56,648 nucleotides of DNA from Seminavis robusta (taxonomy: Eukaryota; Bacillariophyta; Bacillariophyceae; Naviculales; Naviculaceae). The notes beneath the pieces are model-generated. The model worked only from the letters and a program-made list of their open reading frames with translations, ran no database searches and was not told the DNA's origin. The DNA lies in NCBI GenBank assembly GCA_903772945.1, contig CAICTM010000612.1:1-56648 (forward strand), in the 5' to 3' direction. This document shows, in pieces, positions 1 through 11,120 of this stretch. Each line of letters starts with the position of its first letter. Position 1 is the stretch's first letter. The translations under genes and the position numbers were made by a program.

Positions 1-249
1 ACTCACAGAAAACAGCAGGAATGTGGTTCCTTAAAAAGGATCATGTGTTGGCTGTAGAAGGAGTTGCTGCACCTGCAAGAGAGACTATTGTTGCAGATGC
101 AAACAGAGAGAGGAATTTCATGTCAGCTGTCTATGGGAGAGAAGTGCACTCATGCCATCCACAATGAGCAAGCAACTACTGTGGCTGACTGGTTTGACAC
201 TGTATCTTGTAAGTTATCCACTATTGTTACTATTCTTACTTTGGCCACT

Positions 250-848
250 AATTGATAACAAACAAAACAACAAGTCTTACAATTGCTGCTTCCTTTCTTT
301 TCAGAGCTGACAAATATTCAATACATTGGGTAGAGTAGCCACCATGATGGAGAGTGAATGCAGCTCTGTTGATAATGTACTGCTCACTACTGATTGTCAT
401 TCCACTCAGGTTATATTTGTGCTGGCTCCAACACTCTGTGTCAAACCACTCTTCCACTCTGTAAGTAACAAAGACTTGACTTCAATATGGTCTCCACCAA
501 TACCTTGCTGGTGAAGGGCACCTCTCATAAGTGGTTTGATTACATCTCTGCACATCTCTTTCCTTGTGACAGGTTCATGTTCATACACTTGCCATGCCAG
601 TTCAGACAACACTTCACTGTACCAATTCATTGCTGTGCCTGACACCCCACACAAACATCTCCTCCAAGAGCCAAGTCTGATCAGGAGTCATGGGCAGCGC
701 ATTCCCTTCCATGATGAGTTGTTCCAGGATGCCACTGGACAGGTATCTGGTCTTCACAAGATAGTACTGGGTTTTGGGATCTTCCCTGTCTGTTTGATCC
801 TCCAGCAAAACATACTTGAGCTTATAAGTCTGCCTGTTTTCCTCAACT
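250..848 (-). pseudogene. Degraded coding remnant of unknown family
   Basis: On the minus strand three overlapping frames read like real protein but do not join into one frame: an upstream piece containing KTRYLSSGILEQL, a middle piece containing LAWQVYEHEPVTRKEM, and a downstream piece containing LSGMTISSEQYIINRAAF. The frame changes near 614-654 and again near 410-450. I found no convincing intron that joins them. I do not recognise the family. The stretch is probably a fragment of a transposon-derived or pseudogenised gene that enters from, or has decayed at, the window edge. GTAAGT-like sites also occur on the plus strand (near 210 and 463), so a plus-strand spliced gene is a weaker alternative. 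Confidence 0.25.
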
Positions 849-1564
849 CATTGTAAGGGTAGCGACTGTTAACATCTAGCCACTGTTTGAATGCATGACT
901 AGCAGTAAGCAACATAGTGATGCAGTGTCTCTACTGTAATGGACTGTATCTTTCCAATGACTCGACTTGACACGGATATCAAATTGTGAGGCCGTACCTT
1001 TTGAGACACGAGAGGTACGGTGCACCTCAGCGAATAAGTCTTCCAAGGCCATACAAGACCCCAACTGACACACGGGAGTTAGGTGTCAAAATTTGAATTC
1101 GCCTAAGTATCGCCAACTATAGTAGGGTCCGTCACAGTAATATTTTACTATATACACATCTGTACTATTTATCAATAACCTCCACTCGCCAAGACCCATT
1201 CTGTCTGCGTATCTCTGGACCTCAATTGCGAAAAAGCCACCTTGTTGTGGGCTCACAAATATTCTGTTTGCCAAAACCGAACAGAAAGAGAATCAAAGCA
1301 CTTGTTGCAATATACATTTTATTTACGACCTTAAAAGCAGCCACTTGTCCCATCAGTACTGCAGTACGGCACTCACACACCTGATAATCCGTGAAACTCA
1401 GCAACGTCTAGTCAAAGGAGAGACAAGCGTACAGCAAATAGATCAACGCTCGGTACCGATACATTGGCCATCACTGATACCGAATCAATTCAGGAATCTC
1501 ACTCACTGCCTTCACCTTTGGATCGGATCCACTTGACTGCTAGCAGAGCATATTATCATATATC
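849..1564. other. Intergenic, no gene recognised
   Basis: Only short open frames without recognisable motifs occur here. The stretch lies directly upstream of the secreted-protein gene that starts at 1565 and presumably holds its promoter. I see no clear element. Confidence 0.4.
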
Positions 1565-4536
1565 ATGGCGATCCAACCAGTTCCCTCATTCCTCTTTCTT
1601 CTGTTGTTGTGGACGGGTTTTGCCCATGGGCAGACGGCCCCAAATGCCACCATCGCCCTTCGCGGACGCCAGGGGACCACTTCCTTGGAAACCCCCACGA
1701 GCAGCAGCAGCAGCAGCTCCTTCAACGCCATGTTGCGTGGCACCGAACGCGAATTGTCCACCGAAGGTCATGAGTTTTGTTGGAAGTCGTCCTACGGTCG
1801 GGGGCTCGGCAAGGCATTGCGGTTCTGTCCCCGCGACAAGGATCGGGTTGGTCAACTCTGCTACGTAAAGTGCGGAAAAAACATGGCCCGGTGGGGGCTC
1901 GATTGTCACACCAAGTGCCCCCATGATTGGACCGACACCGGCTTTCATTGCCGCCAGGATCAGGACACCTACGGACGCGGCATTGGGCACATCCGTGCCG
2001 AATGGTGCGGCCACGATTGTGAGCTGTGTTTGGGATTGTGGTACACCCGCTGCAAGGAAGGCTTCAAACCCGTGGGTTGCAACTTGTGCGAGCCGAAAAT
2101 CAATTGCGGAGAGCTCAACATGGGACGCCAACTCGGTACTTCCTGCACCAAAAAAGTCGAAGCCGGGAACCCCAGTCCTTTGCAGTGTCATGACACCCTG
2201 GAAGAACAGCACGGACTGTTGTGCTACGAGAGGTGCAAGCCAGGGTTCACCGGTAACGGACCCATCTGCTGGGCAGGGCCACCTCCCGGCTGGGTCGACT
2301 GCGGAGCGGGTGCTGCCATGAACGATGTCATGTGTGGATTGAAGGTTGCGGATCAAGTGGGAAATATTGGATACGCCGCTGGCAATGCTGTCCTGGCATC
2401 TTTGTCCTTTGGAGCCAGCCTTAGCATTACCATGCCGGGTTCCGCACCCCCCAGGACGGCAAGCTTCATCAGCAAGCTTCCCAAATCCTTGGCACCCATC
2501 GCCTCGAAAGCGGCGGCCAGGCTTTCAAAGTACCTCAACTATGACACGGCATCGCTTGTGACACAGCTCACAATGTTTGTCCGGAATATGATTCTCATGC
2601 TCGATCAAGCCAAGGCCAGGGGGGAACTAACGGCGTCCTGGTACATGCGCCTCATCCTTTCTGTAAAGGCGATTGTGGAACAGATCCTTCTGGTAAGGCT
2701 TTGTCCATCGTCCCAATTGTTTCTTCTTCGGTTGCACGTTGTCTCGTCTCACACCAATGATCCACCCTTCATTATTTCAACCTCAAACAATCAAAAGGTT
2801 TGTCTGGCATCGGTGCTGCATTTGCGTACGACACGTGCGACAAGTTGAGCAGTCCGGATGCCGGTAGTGGGGGTGGTCAAGAATCGCCCACAGCCGCCCC
2901 GATCCAAGCTACTAGTAACAACTGCGAAACAGACCGTTCGCAAGCCATCATGATCAAGTTCACGGGAAAATACTTGGGTTACAAAGACGAGCCCGAGTAC
3001 GAGCGCGGAGAAATAACGTTACGAGAATTCCCTTCGAAAACGGCTTTGTGGATCCCTGTTGACAATGGCGATGGCACCCACAGCTATCACACCCTCGATT
3101 GCAGGTACATGAGGCTTTTCCACCACCAACTTGACGTTGGTGATGGAGAGTTTTCGAGTCACAAATTTAAAAAGGTGACACGCAATGGCGTCACGTACCT
3201 AATGACCAATCGTCCGGGCTTCGAGGGGAGAGGCAAGGGCCTTTCCACTTGTCGCCAGGGTGGTTGCATTGCCACCGACTCTTATCATGATTGGCAGCCC
3301 GTTGAGTTTGTCCCACTCAACCTACAGCCGAAAGTGGTCGCAATCAAATCCAAAGCGGCAGGAACCTATCTTGTGCCCGATTCGAGAGGCGGGGCCAGCG
3401 CGGTTCAACTTGTGGATGCTGCCAACTATGGGGGGGACGTCCAGTTGTGGGTCATGGAGGTTGTGGATTGGCGCGCCGTTGATGCAACAGGAGCCATCGA
3501 AGACACGAAAACGATTGAACATTTCGGATACGACCCGAGTGGACAAAAGACAACCTACGATCTGATCTCATTCAAGGACAAGTACAATGACACCTATCTT
3601 TCTCACCCATCCATGCTCGACAACACCGCCGATTCATTTCTTACCAGGCAGGACAAATACCATGATGGCAATGCCTCATTCTGGGTTCGGGAGAGCAGCC
3701 CCAACACGAAGACGATCTTTCTTTATTCTTATAACGAAGCAGCACTGCAACCAAACTATTGTGGCAATCTGAGGGCAACCCCCAGTGGACATTATGGAGT
3801 GCTGGATCGTCCAAGTGCTGTTCTTCATCCAGACCAGAACCTTGTGGATACTGTAATAACCGCCACCCCCGATTCCACGGAGGAATGGGAATTTGTCACT
3901 GGCAGTACGGAGTTCCACATGATCCCCTTCAGATCATCGTTTGGAACCTACTTGGATGCATCTAACCACTCCGAGTACGAATACACGCCAATTTCAAACA
4001 TCACAGTCTTTTTGGGCGATGACGAACAGCTGTGGAGGGTGATGAAGTTGTTGGGAGGAAAAATCACCATTCAAACGTACGACGGGAAGTACCTAGCGGT
4101 ACATCGCAATGGAACTGTCCACTTATCAGAAGATCAGGGACTAGAAGGAATCTTTGAGAAGGTGAACATTGATGGAACCGATGGGTCGGCGTTCTACCTG
4201 AAGATAAGACAATTTCCTGAACCCAAGTACTTGGCTGCAGACGATGAGGGGACTGTTTACGTGTCCAACACCCAAGATGAGCTTACCAGGTGGTATACTC
4301 ACCCTGATCCAGTCAATATTGTTGTTGCCGCGCCCAATTTTGAGTCTGTGATCACGAGTGCTGATGGTGGTCGCTCGGTTGTCTTGACAGACAGTACTGA
4401 CGACGCTGTCATAAAGTTTACCTTGTCAAGATTCCTTGATGGCAAATGTATTCTTGAGAACCAAGAAGGGAAGTACTTGGGCGCTGCAGAAAACGGTACC
4501 GTTTATCTGACGGACGGAGCTGCATGGTTCCAGTGA
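1565..4536 (+). CDS. Secreted Cys-rich and fascin-like (beta-trefoil) modular protein
   Basis: The protein starts with a strong signal peptide (MAIQPVPSFLFLLLLWTGFA, then HGQ), so it is secreted or membrane-exported. Residues of about 60-260 form a Cys-rich region with spaced pairs such as LCYVKC, CELCLG and CNLCEPK. A hydrophobic helical stretch follows to about residue 376. The second exon (from about 2798) holds repeated beta-trefoil, fascin/actin-crosslinking-like units with motifs such as GKYLGYKDE, GTYLDASNHS, GKYLAVHRNGTVHLS, PKYLAADDEGTVYV and GKYLGAAENGTVYLT. A canonical GT-AG pair at 2693-2797 is 105 nt, a multiple of three. Splicing there does not bring in the sense frame of exon 2 (LSGIGAAFAYDT), which is off by one base. 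The second frame closes at 4536, and the following frame continues the repeat, so this and the next entry are probably one gene with breaks or sequence errors. Function is unknown; glycan binding at the cell surface is an inference. Confidence 0.6.
2693..2797 (+). other. Probable intron with an unresolved junction
   Basis: The donor CTG|GTAAGG and the acceptor AAAAG|GTTTG delimit 105 nt of non-coding-looking, T-rich sequence. Because 105 is divisible by three, canonical splicing keeps the frame that soon stops at 2848. The protein-like continuation (LSGIGAAFAYDTCDKL) needs one extra base. Either the true splice sites differ or the gene carries an indel. Confidence 0.45.
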
Positions 4537-5833
4537 AACCTTTGAGTTGATTCCAGCCATTGGTCATGGCAATGATCGTTTCTACATCAAGACCCACACT
4601 AACTACTACCTACGTCCTACCAGTACTGCCGCCGGTTCAAGCTCTGGAGCGCAGCACTCCTCTTCGACGGAAGTTTGGCAAATCGTTGGAGCTACGTTGG
4701 GAAGCATTCCTGATCCCAACAGACCGGTCTCCCCCCTCAAGAGCAGACGCAGCGATGCAGGACACTATTACCAACTCTTTCCGAGCGCAGACTACGCCTT
4801 CGCGGCAAGGACTGTGTCGAGACTCCCAACACATTGTGGTGGTATGCGGGCTCACCTTGTCACGATCGGTTCCCAGGCAGAAAATGACTTTGTTCAAACA
4901 TTCCGCCAAAACCAGCAAGTCTGGATCGGCCTGAACGACGCAAGCAGCGAAGGGACCTTTCAGTGGGTTGCGGGAGAGCCACTCACGTACACCAATTGGG
5001 CCCCTGGCGAGCCCGACAATTCCGCCAATGCCGACTATGTGAGTATGGCCGGCGGCGGGACATGGAATATCTTACCAGGCACCAACAACTACATGTTCAT
5101 TGCGGAGTACGACTGCGAGCCTCCTCCAACGGCGGCCCCAACAGGTGCCCCAACTTCGGCCCCAACGGAGGCCCCAACGGCGGCCTCTTCCACCGCTCGG
5201 GGCTCTCCCGGGACCCACCGAAGCATCAATTACGATAACCTGGCTCTGAAGGGAGCTGGCTCGAGCTCGTATATCGAGTACGAGGTCGACCTGACCCTCT
5301 CGGAGGCTCCCGCGATCCGATGCCTCGATGGCCACTCGACCTTCAAGGCCGTGTACAGGGCCAACGTGGATGCGGGCAGCAGTGCCTGCGGAAGTCAGGG
5401 AAAGCTATTGTGGAACGACGTCACAACGTTTAGTTGCACCTGGTCTCGATCGCAATCCGGCGTGGACCAGAACTGGATCAACACCTTCATCGGAGGGGGG
5501 TGCGGGGTGTCTCCGACGTACGTGGATCTCCCCGAGAGAATTCCCTTGGTCCTCGACGGCAACAGGGTGTCCTTCACACTGGATCACACCATCTCGGCTC
5601 TCTGCTCGGACGGAACGAATCCAGTCACCACTGTGTGGACCGGCGTGTACAACCCAACATCTGGCAAAATCCTCTGGCAGACCATGACTACCCAGGATAA
5701 ACCTGCTGGTCAATGCAGTTGGATGACCAGGGATGGGAAGACCAACAGTTGGCTAGCGGAATGGCTCGGCTTTGAAGGAGTCGCACCCACCAACGCTCCC
5801 ATTCCTTCCCGGATCGTTATGCGGTATGCGTAA
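4511..5833 (+). CDS. C-type lectin domain protein, probably the C-terminus of the preceding gene
   Basis: This frame opens at 4511, just after a stop, and reads SSETFELIPAIGHGNDRFY. That continues the fascin-like repeat of the upstream frame, which closes at 4536, so I infer a frameshift between 4511 and 4533 rather than a new gene. A C-type lectin domain follows with AHLVTIGSQAEND, VWIGLNDASSEGTFQWV, TNWAPGEPDN and a closing EYDCE. Then comes a PTAAPTGAPTSAPTEAPT linker, typical of diatom extracellular proteins, and a C-terminal Cys-containing domain of about 190 residues (from IEYEVDLTLSEAP to the end) that I do not recognise. The EPDN motif resembles the calcium/sugar site region of C-type lectins, so carbohydrate binding is plausible. 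No ATG precedes the lectin domain in a position that would argue for an independent start. Confidence 0.6.
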   Translation, partial: RTELHGSSETFELIPAIGHGNDRFYIKTHTNYYLRPTSTAAGSSSGAQHSSSTEVWQIVGATLGSIPDPNRPVSPLKSRRSDAGHYYQLFPSADYAFAARTVSRLPTHCGGMRAHLVTIGSQAENDFVQTFRQNQQVWIGLNDASSEGTFQWVAGEPLTYTNWAPGEPDNSANADYVSMAGGGTWNILPGTNNYMFIAEYDCEPPPTAAPTGAPTSAPTEAPTAASSTARGSPGTHRSINYDNLALKGAGSSSYIEYEVDLTLSEAPAIRCLDGHSTFKAVYRANVDAGSSACGSQGKLLWNDVTTFSCTWSRSQSGVDQNWINTFIGGGCGVSPTYVDLPERIPLVLDGNRVSFTLDHTISALCSDGTNPVTTVWTGVYNPTSGKILWQTMTTQDKPAGQCSWMTRDGKTNSWLAEWLGFEGVAPTNAPIPSRIVMRYA

Positions 5834-6609
5834 AGTTTTTGCTGGAATCCTCCAGCCCCTCTGGTTGCTGTCACAAATCTCAAAAGTCGCGACTTGCTTT
5901 CCTGGCACGGCGGGGAATTGTATGAAGGGGCTTGGCTTTTTGGCCTGCCGCTTGGCTTTTTGGACTTGTCGCAAAGCAGGGATCATGGCGGCGAAACTTA
6001 AAAGTTAGGGCTGTCACTGCATCATGCAGAGACTCTCCAATTTAATAAAATGTGATGATACATAAGTAGGATCTAAAAATCGTTGAAGTTTGTTTTTTAA
6101 AAGAGTTCTAACCAGAGTAAATAGTGAAAGCATCGTGGACGGATGCGATGGGTTCAAGTGCACTGTTATGATTTGCCAGTGGGCCGAGAGAACGAGGGGG
6201 GCCAACAACGGAGCTCTCCTCTGAGATTAACTCGACTCGGAGGTGGTCCATAGTAATTTCTACTTGGAGGTGGTGCAGTACGGTTCGGTGCTTACAAAAA
6301 TCGTCCACGAAAATTGTCTGCAAAATACTAGAAGCCTGTCCACTGATAATTCAGAAAGTAATACTCTACAATACTGAGAGTGTTCGGGAGAAGTGTTCAG
6401 GAGCAGTGTTCGAGAGAAGTGTTCCCAAATTTGCAGAGGAATACGATTTTCAGCTTGCCTTTTGATTTGAAATCGCAACTCAGAATCACGTGGTTGCCGC
6501 CTTGTCACAAACCGGCCAGCTCCGACAATGCGTTCCATGGGCCCTCTCGCAATTTTCTCTTTGGCGAATCTCGATTGTAAAAACGAGGAGCTCACTCAAT
6601 GCCAACTAT
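5834..6609. other. Intergenic, nothing recognised
   Basis: This lies between two genes that converge towards each other, so it holds both 3' ends. Only short chance frames are present. No repeat or RNA gene is seen. Confidence 0.5.
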
Positions 6610-9600
6610 TTATTTCGGAGTGAAGCTCTCCTGCTGCAGTGACAGTCGTTGATATTGTACTGATGCGGCTTCCTTGGCCCAGCTGTCCACTTGTTGACGA
6701 AACGCCGCAGCGGCCACTAGATTCTTCTCTCCCCGTGTCTGCAATACAAAGTTGACTGTAATGTTGCTTCCCACTGCTGTGGATTGGGTAAAGTTGACAA
6801 ATCGAGAATAGGCTCTCGACAAGGGCCAAATGATGTCCTTGTTGGCCCACCAAGAGGGGCTGCCTTCGTCTCCTTGGTAGACGAAATCTGCTTGTGTCGG
6901 TGCCATAGCCCAGTCCAACAGTCTAGCAGTATCGTTCAAGAGTCCAAACGCATAGGTGGAATCCGTGACAATATCCACGTGTGTAGGCAACGGCACTGAT
7001 GATGGACGACGTGCTGATGTTGATATTGTCGCATTGCTACCAGTCTCTGGTTGTCCCAGATTCCGCTGTTGTTTGGTAATAGCACCAGTCAACAAGGCCA
7101 CATATCGAGTGACGATACGGAGCGCGACAAGACAGGCAAACAAGCTGCATCGCCGTCTCGATGGCAATAGCAAGGGATATCCCAATAGCGCCCCCGACAA
7201 TGCCCCATCATTCTTTTTTAATCGCAGCAGTTGCCCTTGGGAACAATCGTCAATTGCCTGTTGCAACAGAATGGCAGTACTGGAGACGGACAACATGCCA
7301 GGAATGGCCACGGCAATCCCTCCCACCCTCCGAAGTCCCCTTGCTTGCGATGCATTATCGGGAGGACAAACTCGTCCGGATGCATAGAGGCAATCAAACG
7401 AATGTGGTGCGTTGGTAACGTCGTAGAGCCGTGACATGTCGTGTCGAACACCACCACCCTTTCCTGCATCCTTTGTATCCTCCTCGTTTGCTTCCTCTGT
7501 GTTGTCTTTTGTTTCGTAGGCATATCGCGAGTTGGTTTTTCGAAACACTCGTCCTTGTCGTAGGAGGGAATACATATTACTGGGGCTGGTCCCGGCTGCT
7601 GCAGCTGCCTCGCTGACCGTGGCAAACTCGTTGATTGGATGGTTATTGTCGGCGTCCATTTGAACGACCCGGCGTTGGATGCGTCCGACTTTGGTGGTGT
7701 GTTGATTGTGTTTGAGTCGCTTTTGCAACGCGGCGTGTCCAATAACGAGGAGCGATGGATTGTCGAGAATGAGGTCGCGCACGGTTGTTGCTGCTTCTGG
7801 GTTGTGGTAGTGTTCTTCCAGCAGTCGAATCTTGGGTTCCAAAGATAGAATGCTATAGGTGAGGATGCGAGGATTTGCCAAAATTAGCCTTGGCAATGCT
7901 TGTTGTTGTGGATGCAATTCCAATCGTTGGGCCAAGAATTGCAGTTTAGGTTTTAGATTTCCATTCCAGGAAAAGAGGAGCAATTCGGGAGCTCGTCCAA
8001 GTACTTGGTCGCGGACTTGTTCGTCCGTCAAATTCAAGTAGGCTTGCATTGCTGCCACCCAGGGTTGCAATCTTGTTTCGACCGAGAGTCCCCAGATGTG
8101 AGGTTTCCGGGCCAAGACTTGGGGCAAATCGTCGCTGCCCACGTACTGTTGGAAAAACTCGTAGGTGCTCTCTAGATTGTCCATACTATATTGGAGCAAT
8201 GCCGGTAGTATCAAGACGGACTGTATGGTTTGCTCCAAGGACATGCCTACAGTAGTCAAAAAGAAGTCGATGCGTCGTTGCAAACTCGTGGTGGAACTGC
8301 CCAACAATGACGGCATGCGCTGAATCAACTGTTGTAGCTCCCGCGACTTCAATTGGAGTGCTGATTGCAAATAGTCACAACTCTTCTTCAATGGCGCCAC
8401 ACGCTTGTGCGTCAGCAGTGTATATGTCTTGAAGAGACAGACAATATGACTGGGATCCAATAATTGCAATCGCAGTCGCAAATATGCCATGGCATCTTCG
8501 TGGAGTTGATAGCGAACGGGTCCTTGCAGCAACATGTCCCACCCGGGTTGGACGTCGCACGTCCGTAACGATGGAAATGCTTGCAAGAGAAATTGACATT
8601 GCGCGGATGTCATGCCCAGTGCCGATTGCGCATGGGCCCAACTGGCAATGTCCGCCGCTGTCACACCCAGTGACAGATCCGTATCGAGTGCCGGAGGATG
8701 ATGTAGAGTGGATACTGGTTGTGACTGTTGTTGTTGTGACTGCTGTTGTGACTGCTGCTGTTGTTGTTGTTGTTGTGACTGTTGTTGCTGTGAATTGAGA
8801 TGATAGAAAATGTAGGGCAAAAAGTCTTGGGGACGACGAGACGATGCCAATGCGTCACTCAAGTAAAGGGGCAACCAGAATTGCGGAAGTGTTTGCAATG
8901 CCTGTGCCAGTTGACTGGGCGTCCACCCCGCGCCATAGCCATATCGATAAAAGAGCAGTGGAAAGTCTGTATCCTTGCTACTAGTAGTAGTAGCATTGCA
9001 GACATTAGGAGGCGGCAAGGGCGAGAGTAGAAAAAAGAGTCGTTCATGAACCAATGCGGCGTCGTAAAAGGCAATCCGTGGAAACTTGTCCATGACGGCG
9101 CGATGAATTTCGGCCGGATTCAGTGTGGGCCATGTGGTGTACAGTTTTTGCAAGAATCGGAGGAGATAGGCACCACCATTGTTGGCCTTGACGGTCGTAC
9201 TGCTGCTGCTGCTATTGTGTGTGTCGTCGCGGTAATACACGGTCGTCTCGTGCATTCCCGCGCCTGCCACAATTTCGGACAATTGGATTTGTTCGTCTGA
9301 AGGATGCTGACGCGTACTGTGGGATGATGACGACTCGTTGTATGTATGCATAGTGGTAAGAGGTGGAGGCGGCAAGTCCATGGGCTCGAGTGACGCCGTC
9401 GGATATTTGCGTTGCGCTTCGTCCAACCATTCAAAGCTCTCCAGGACAACTCGCTTCTTGCCACTACTACTACTAGTAGCGGTGGACACAATGTGACGAT
9501 GAAAGTTGGGACTGTACCGGATGCTGTACACTTCCTCATCACCGTCAACGGCAGCTGTCATCCTGCAAAAACCAAGTGGTCCGGAACATCGTCGTCTTGG

Positions 9601-9675
9601 TAAGCTGCGGCGGATGGACCATCCATGGCCCGCCACTGCCATACCAGTACACAACAACACCAACCACTGAGTCAT
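6610..9675 (-). CDS. mTERF-domain protein fused to a NUMOD1-like HTH and a degenerate RNase H-like domain
   Basis: A single uninterrupted frame encodes 1021 residues. The N-terminus (MTQWLVLLCTGMAVAGHG) is signal-peptide-like and is followed by an Arg-rich stretch, suggesting organelle import (plastid or mitochondrion, inferred). The middle, about residues 400-640, carries mTERF repeats with the recurring L-x-x-x-P pattern (for example RLILANPRILTYSILSLEPK and VLGRAPELLLFSWN). These bind organellar nucleic acid in known family members. A poly-Gln/Ser tract lies near residues 295-320. At about 676-714, ATVSEAAAAAGTSPSNMYSL resembles the NUMOD1/IENR1 helix-turn-helix of intron-encoded nucleases. 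From about 762 to 1010 the fold resembles RNase H, with VDIVTDSTYAFGLL matching the third-motif Asp. The Asp of motif 1 (CLYASG), the Glu of motif 2 (LFACLVAL) and the late Asp (LVAAAAF) are missing, so catalysis is unlikely. The ATG at 9675 is the first in frame. Confidence 0.8.
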   Translation of the reverse strand: MTQWLVLLCTGMAVAGHGWSIRRSLPRRRCSGPLGFCRMTAAVDGDEEVYSIRYSPNFHRHIVSTATSSSSGKKRVVLESFEWLDEAQRKYPTASLEPMDLPPPPLTTMHTYNESSSSHSTRQHPSDEQIQLSEIVAGAGMHETTVYYRDDTHNSSSSSTTVKANNGGAYLLRFLQKLYTTWPTLNPAEIHRAVMDKFPRIAFYDAALVHERLFFLLSPLPPPNVCNATTTSSKDTDFPLLFYRYGYGAGWTPSQLAQALQTLPQFWLPLYLSDALASSRRPQDFLPYIFYHLNSQQQQSQQQQQQQQSQQQSQQQQSQPVSTLHHPPALDTDLSLGVTAADIASWAHAQSALGMTSAQCQFLLQAFPSLRTCDVQPGWDMLLQGPVRYQLHEDAMAYLRLRLQLLDPSHIVCLFKTYTLLTHKRVAPLKKSCDYLQSALQLKSRELQQLIQRMPSLLGSSTTSLQRRIDFFLTTVGMSLEQTIQSVLILPALLQYSMDNLESTYEFFQQYVGSDDLPQVLARKPHIWGLSVETRLQPWVAAMQAYLNLTDEQVRDQVLGRAPELLLFSWNGNLKPKLQFLAQRLELHPQQQALPRLILANPRILTYSILSLEPKIRLLEEHYHNPEAATTVRDLILDNPSLLVIGHAALQKRLKHNQHTTKVGRIQRRVVQMDADNNHPINEFATVSEAAAAAGTSPSNMYSLLRQGRVFRKTNSRYAYETKDNTEEANEEDTKDAGKGGGVRHDMSRLYDVTNAPHSFDCLYASGRVCPPDNASQARGLRRVGGIAVAIPGMLSVSSTAILLQQAIDDCSQGQLLRLKKNDGALSGALLGYPLLLPSRRRCSLFACLVALRIVTRYVALLTGAITKQQRNLGQPETGSNATISTSARRPSSVPLPTHVDIVTDSTYAFGLLNDTARLLDWAMAPTQADFVYQGDEGSPSWWANKDIIWPLSRAYSRFVNFTQSTAVGSNITVNFVLQTRGEKNLVAAAAFRQQVDSWAKEAASVQYQRLSLQQESFTPK
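8718..8792 (-). repeat. Glutamine-coding trinucleotide tract
   Basis: A run of TTG/CTG triplets (CAA/CAG on the coding strand), interrupted by TGA triplets that read TCA (Ser) on the coding strand, encodes the Gln/Ser-rich segment inside the mTERF protein. Such a tract is prone to length variation. Confidence 0.8.
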
Positions 9676-11120
9676 TCTGATACTAGCTAGCTAGTAGTAG
9701 ACAGACACCGCTATGCATTCAATGCACTCGCCAACAATAAGCACGGCGTTGGCTCTTTCATGTTATCGTCGTATCTTCTGTTTCTCCCTTATTCTTGGAT
9801 CTTTCCATCCGAAAAAAATCGATTTCGAATCCGATTGATTCGATTGTTCATTCGAATTGGTTCATTCATCTCGACCACGGTTGACACCAACCGAGCCGAC
9901 CTTTAGACGTCCAGAATGAATGAATGAATGAATAGATATTGACCTTTCAAAGTTCCAAAGCAGTCATCAGCTTCAGGAATCGGCTTGGTGCGCGAGCAAG
10001 ACCAAAGGTGGGATATTTGCTATGCCCTAGCATGGCTTGATGGATGATGGAAGTCAATGCATCCTCGAAAGCAAAGCAATGAAACTAGAACTAACTAGTA
10101 ATATACTATCGCCTGCTCCTTTGATAGCTAATTATTCAAAACCTTGTAGACTGCTGCCTCTTGCATCCATACAAGTATGTTCGGGAGCATCAACCATGAA
10201 GATCATCCAAGGTTAAGGATGCATCATATGTATGTATGCATAGGCGGAACAAGACCAAACATCGTAGAGACAGACTGTATGACGAATGCAATAGACTAGC
10301 CACCGTTACCGTAGTACCTAGTAGCAATTTTACAAACATTATGAGATAGATGTAGCTAGAGGTGGCACGACCATTGCCATGCATCATTCCAAAATCTACC
10401 TGCTCAAAACCCCAAAAGCAAATAAACCCCCAAAGTCTCAAACCACCCGAAACCAGTGAATCTAGCTAGCTAGCTATTAGACTACCGTAGCTAGTAGTTT
10501 GTCCACTCATGCAATCGCAGACTACGTACTGTACGTAGAAAGTGTTGACAGAAGCTGTGAAGGGAGGGACTGAGACTTCCTTATGCATAAGGGTATCGTT
10601 CCAGATGAAGGGGAGCGCAATGGGAGTACAAAGCTAAGTGTACATACAACATGTACCTATGTAGCTGTACAGTAATCAACAACTGCACGACTGCACGTAC
10701 CATCGGCTCATCATTGTTACAGGGACAGTGCCAAAGCTTAAGTCCATAGTCTCCATGGATTCAACTTAGAAGCCAGTAGAACATCCACAAGTCACAAGTC
10801 CAGAAAAGGCATGCAGCTTGAAAGCAGCACACAAACCCGCCACGACCGAACCAAGGACGAAATAACTCAAAAACGACACAAACCATCCAGAAGACAACAC
10901 GCACGAAGACGGCTGGCTGATCGAGCTCAGCCACAAAATATTTATTTGAGGACGGTTGCGCTTGGGATTGATGCAACCTTGCCATATCCTAACTCGCGGT
11001 TACTGTACACTGTAGTTGGGTACATCGTCCCGTATCGGTGAGCTACATATGGATGGTAAAATTACTGGAGAAAAATTTAATTATGTGGAGCCTGTTTGTT
11101 AGAGGACGAAACGAGTGCAA
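9676..11120. other. Intergenic, low-complexity sequence only
   Basis: The stretch holds a short ATGA microsatellite near 9915-9933 and many CTAGCTAG and TATGTATG runs. Open frames are short and protein-unlike. It contains the 5' region of the mTERF gene and lies upstream of the first FAAL-like gene. Confidence 0.4.

Noticed and set aside
1586..2356. 256-codon minus-strand frame opposite the secreted Cys-rich gene
   Set aside because: It is the antisense shadow of a real signal-peptide and Cys-rich frame. It has no motif of its own.
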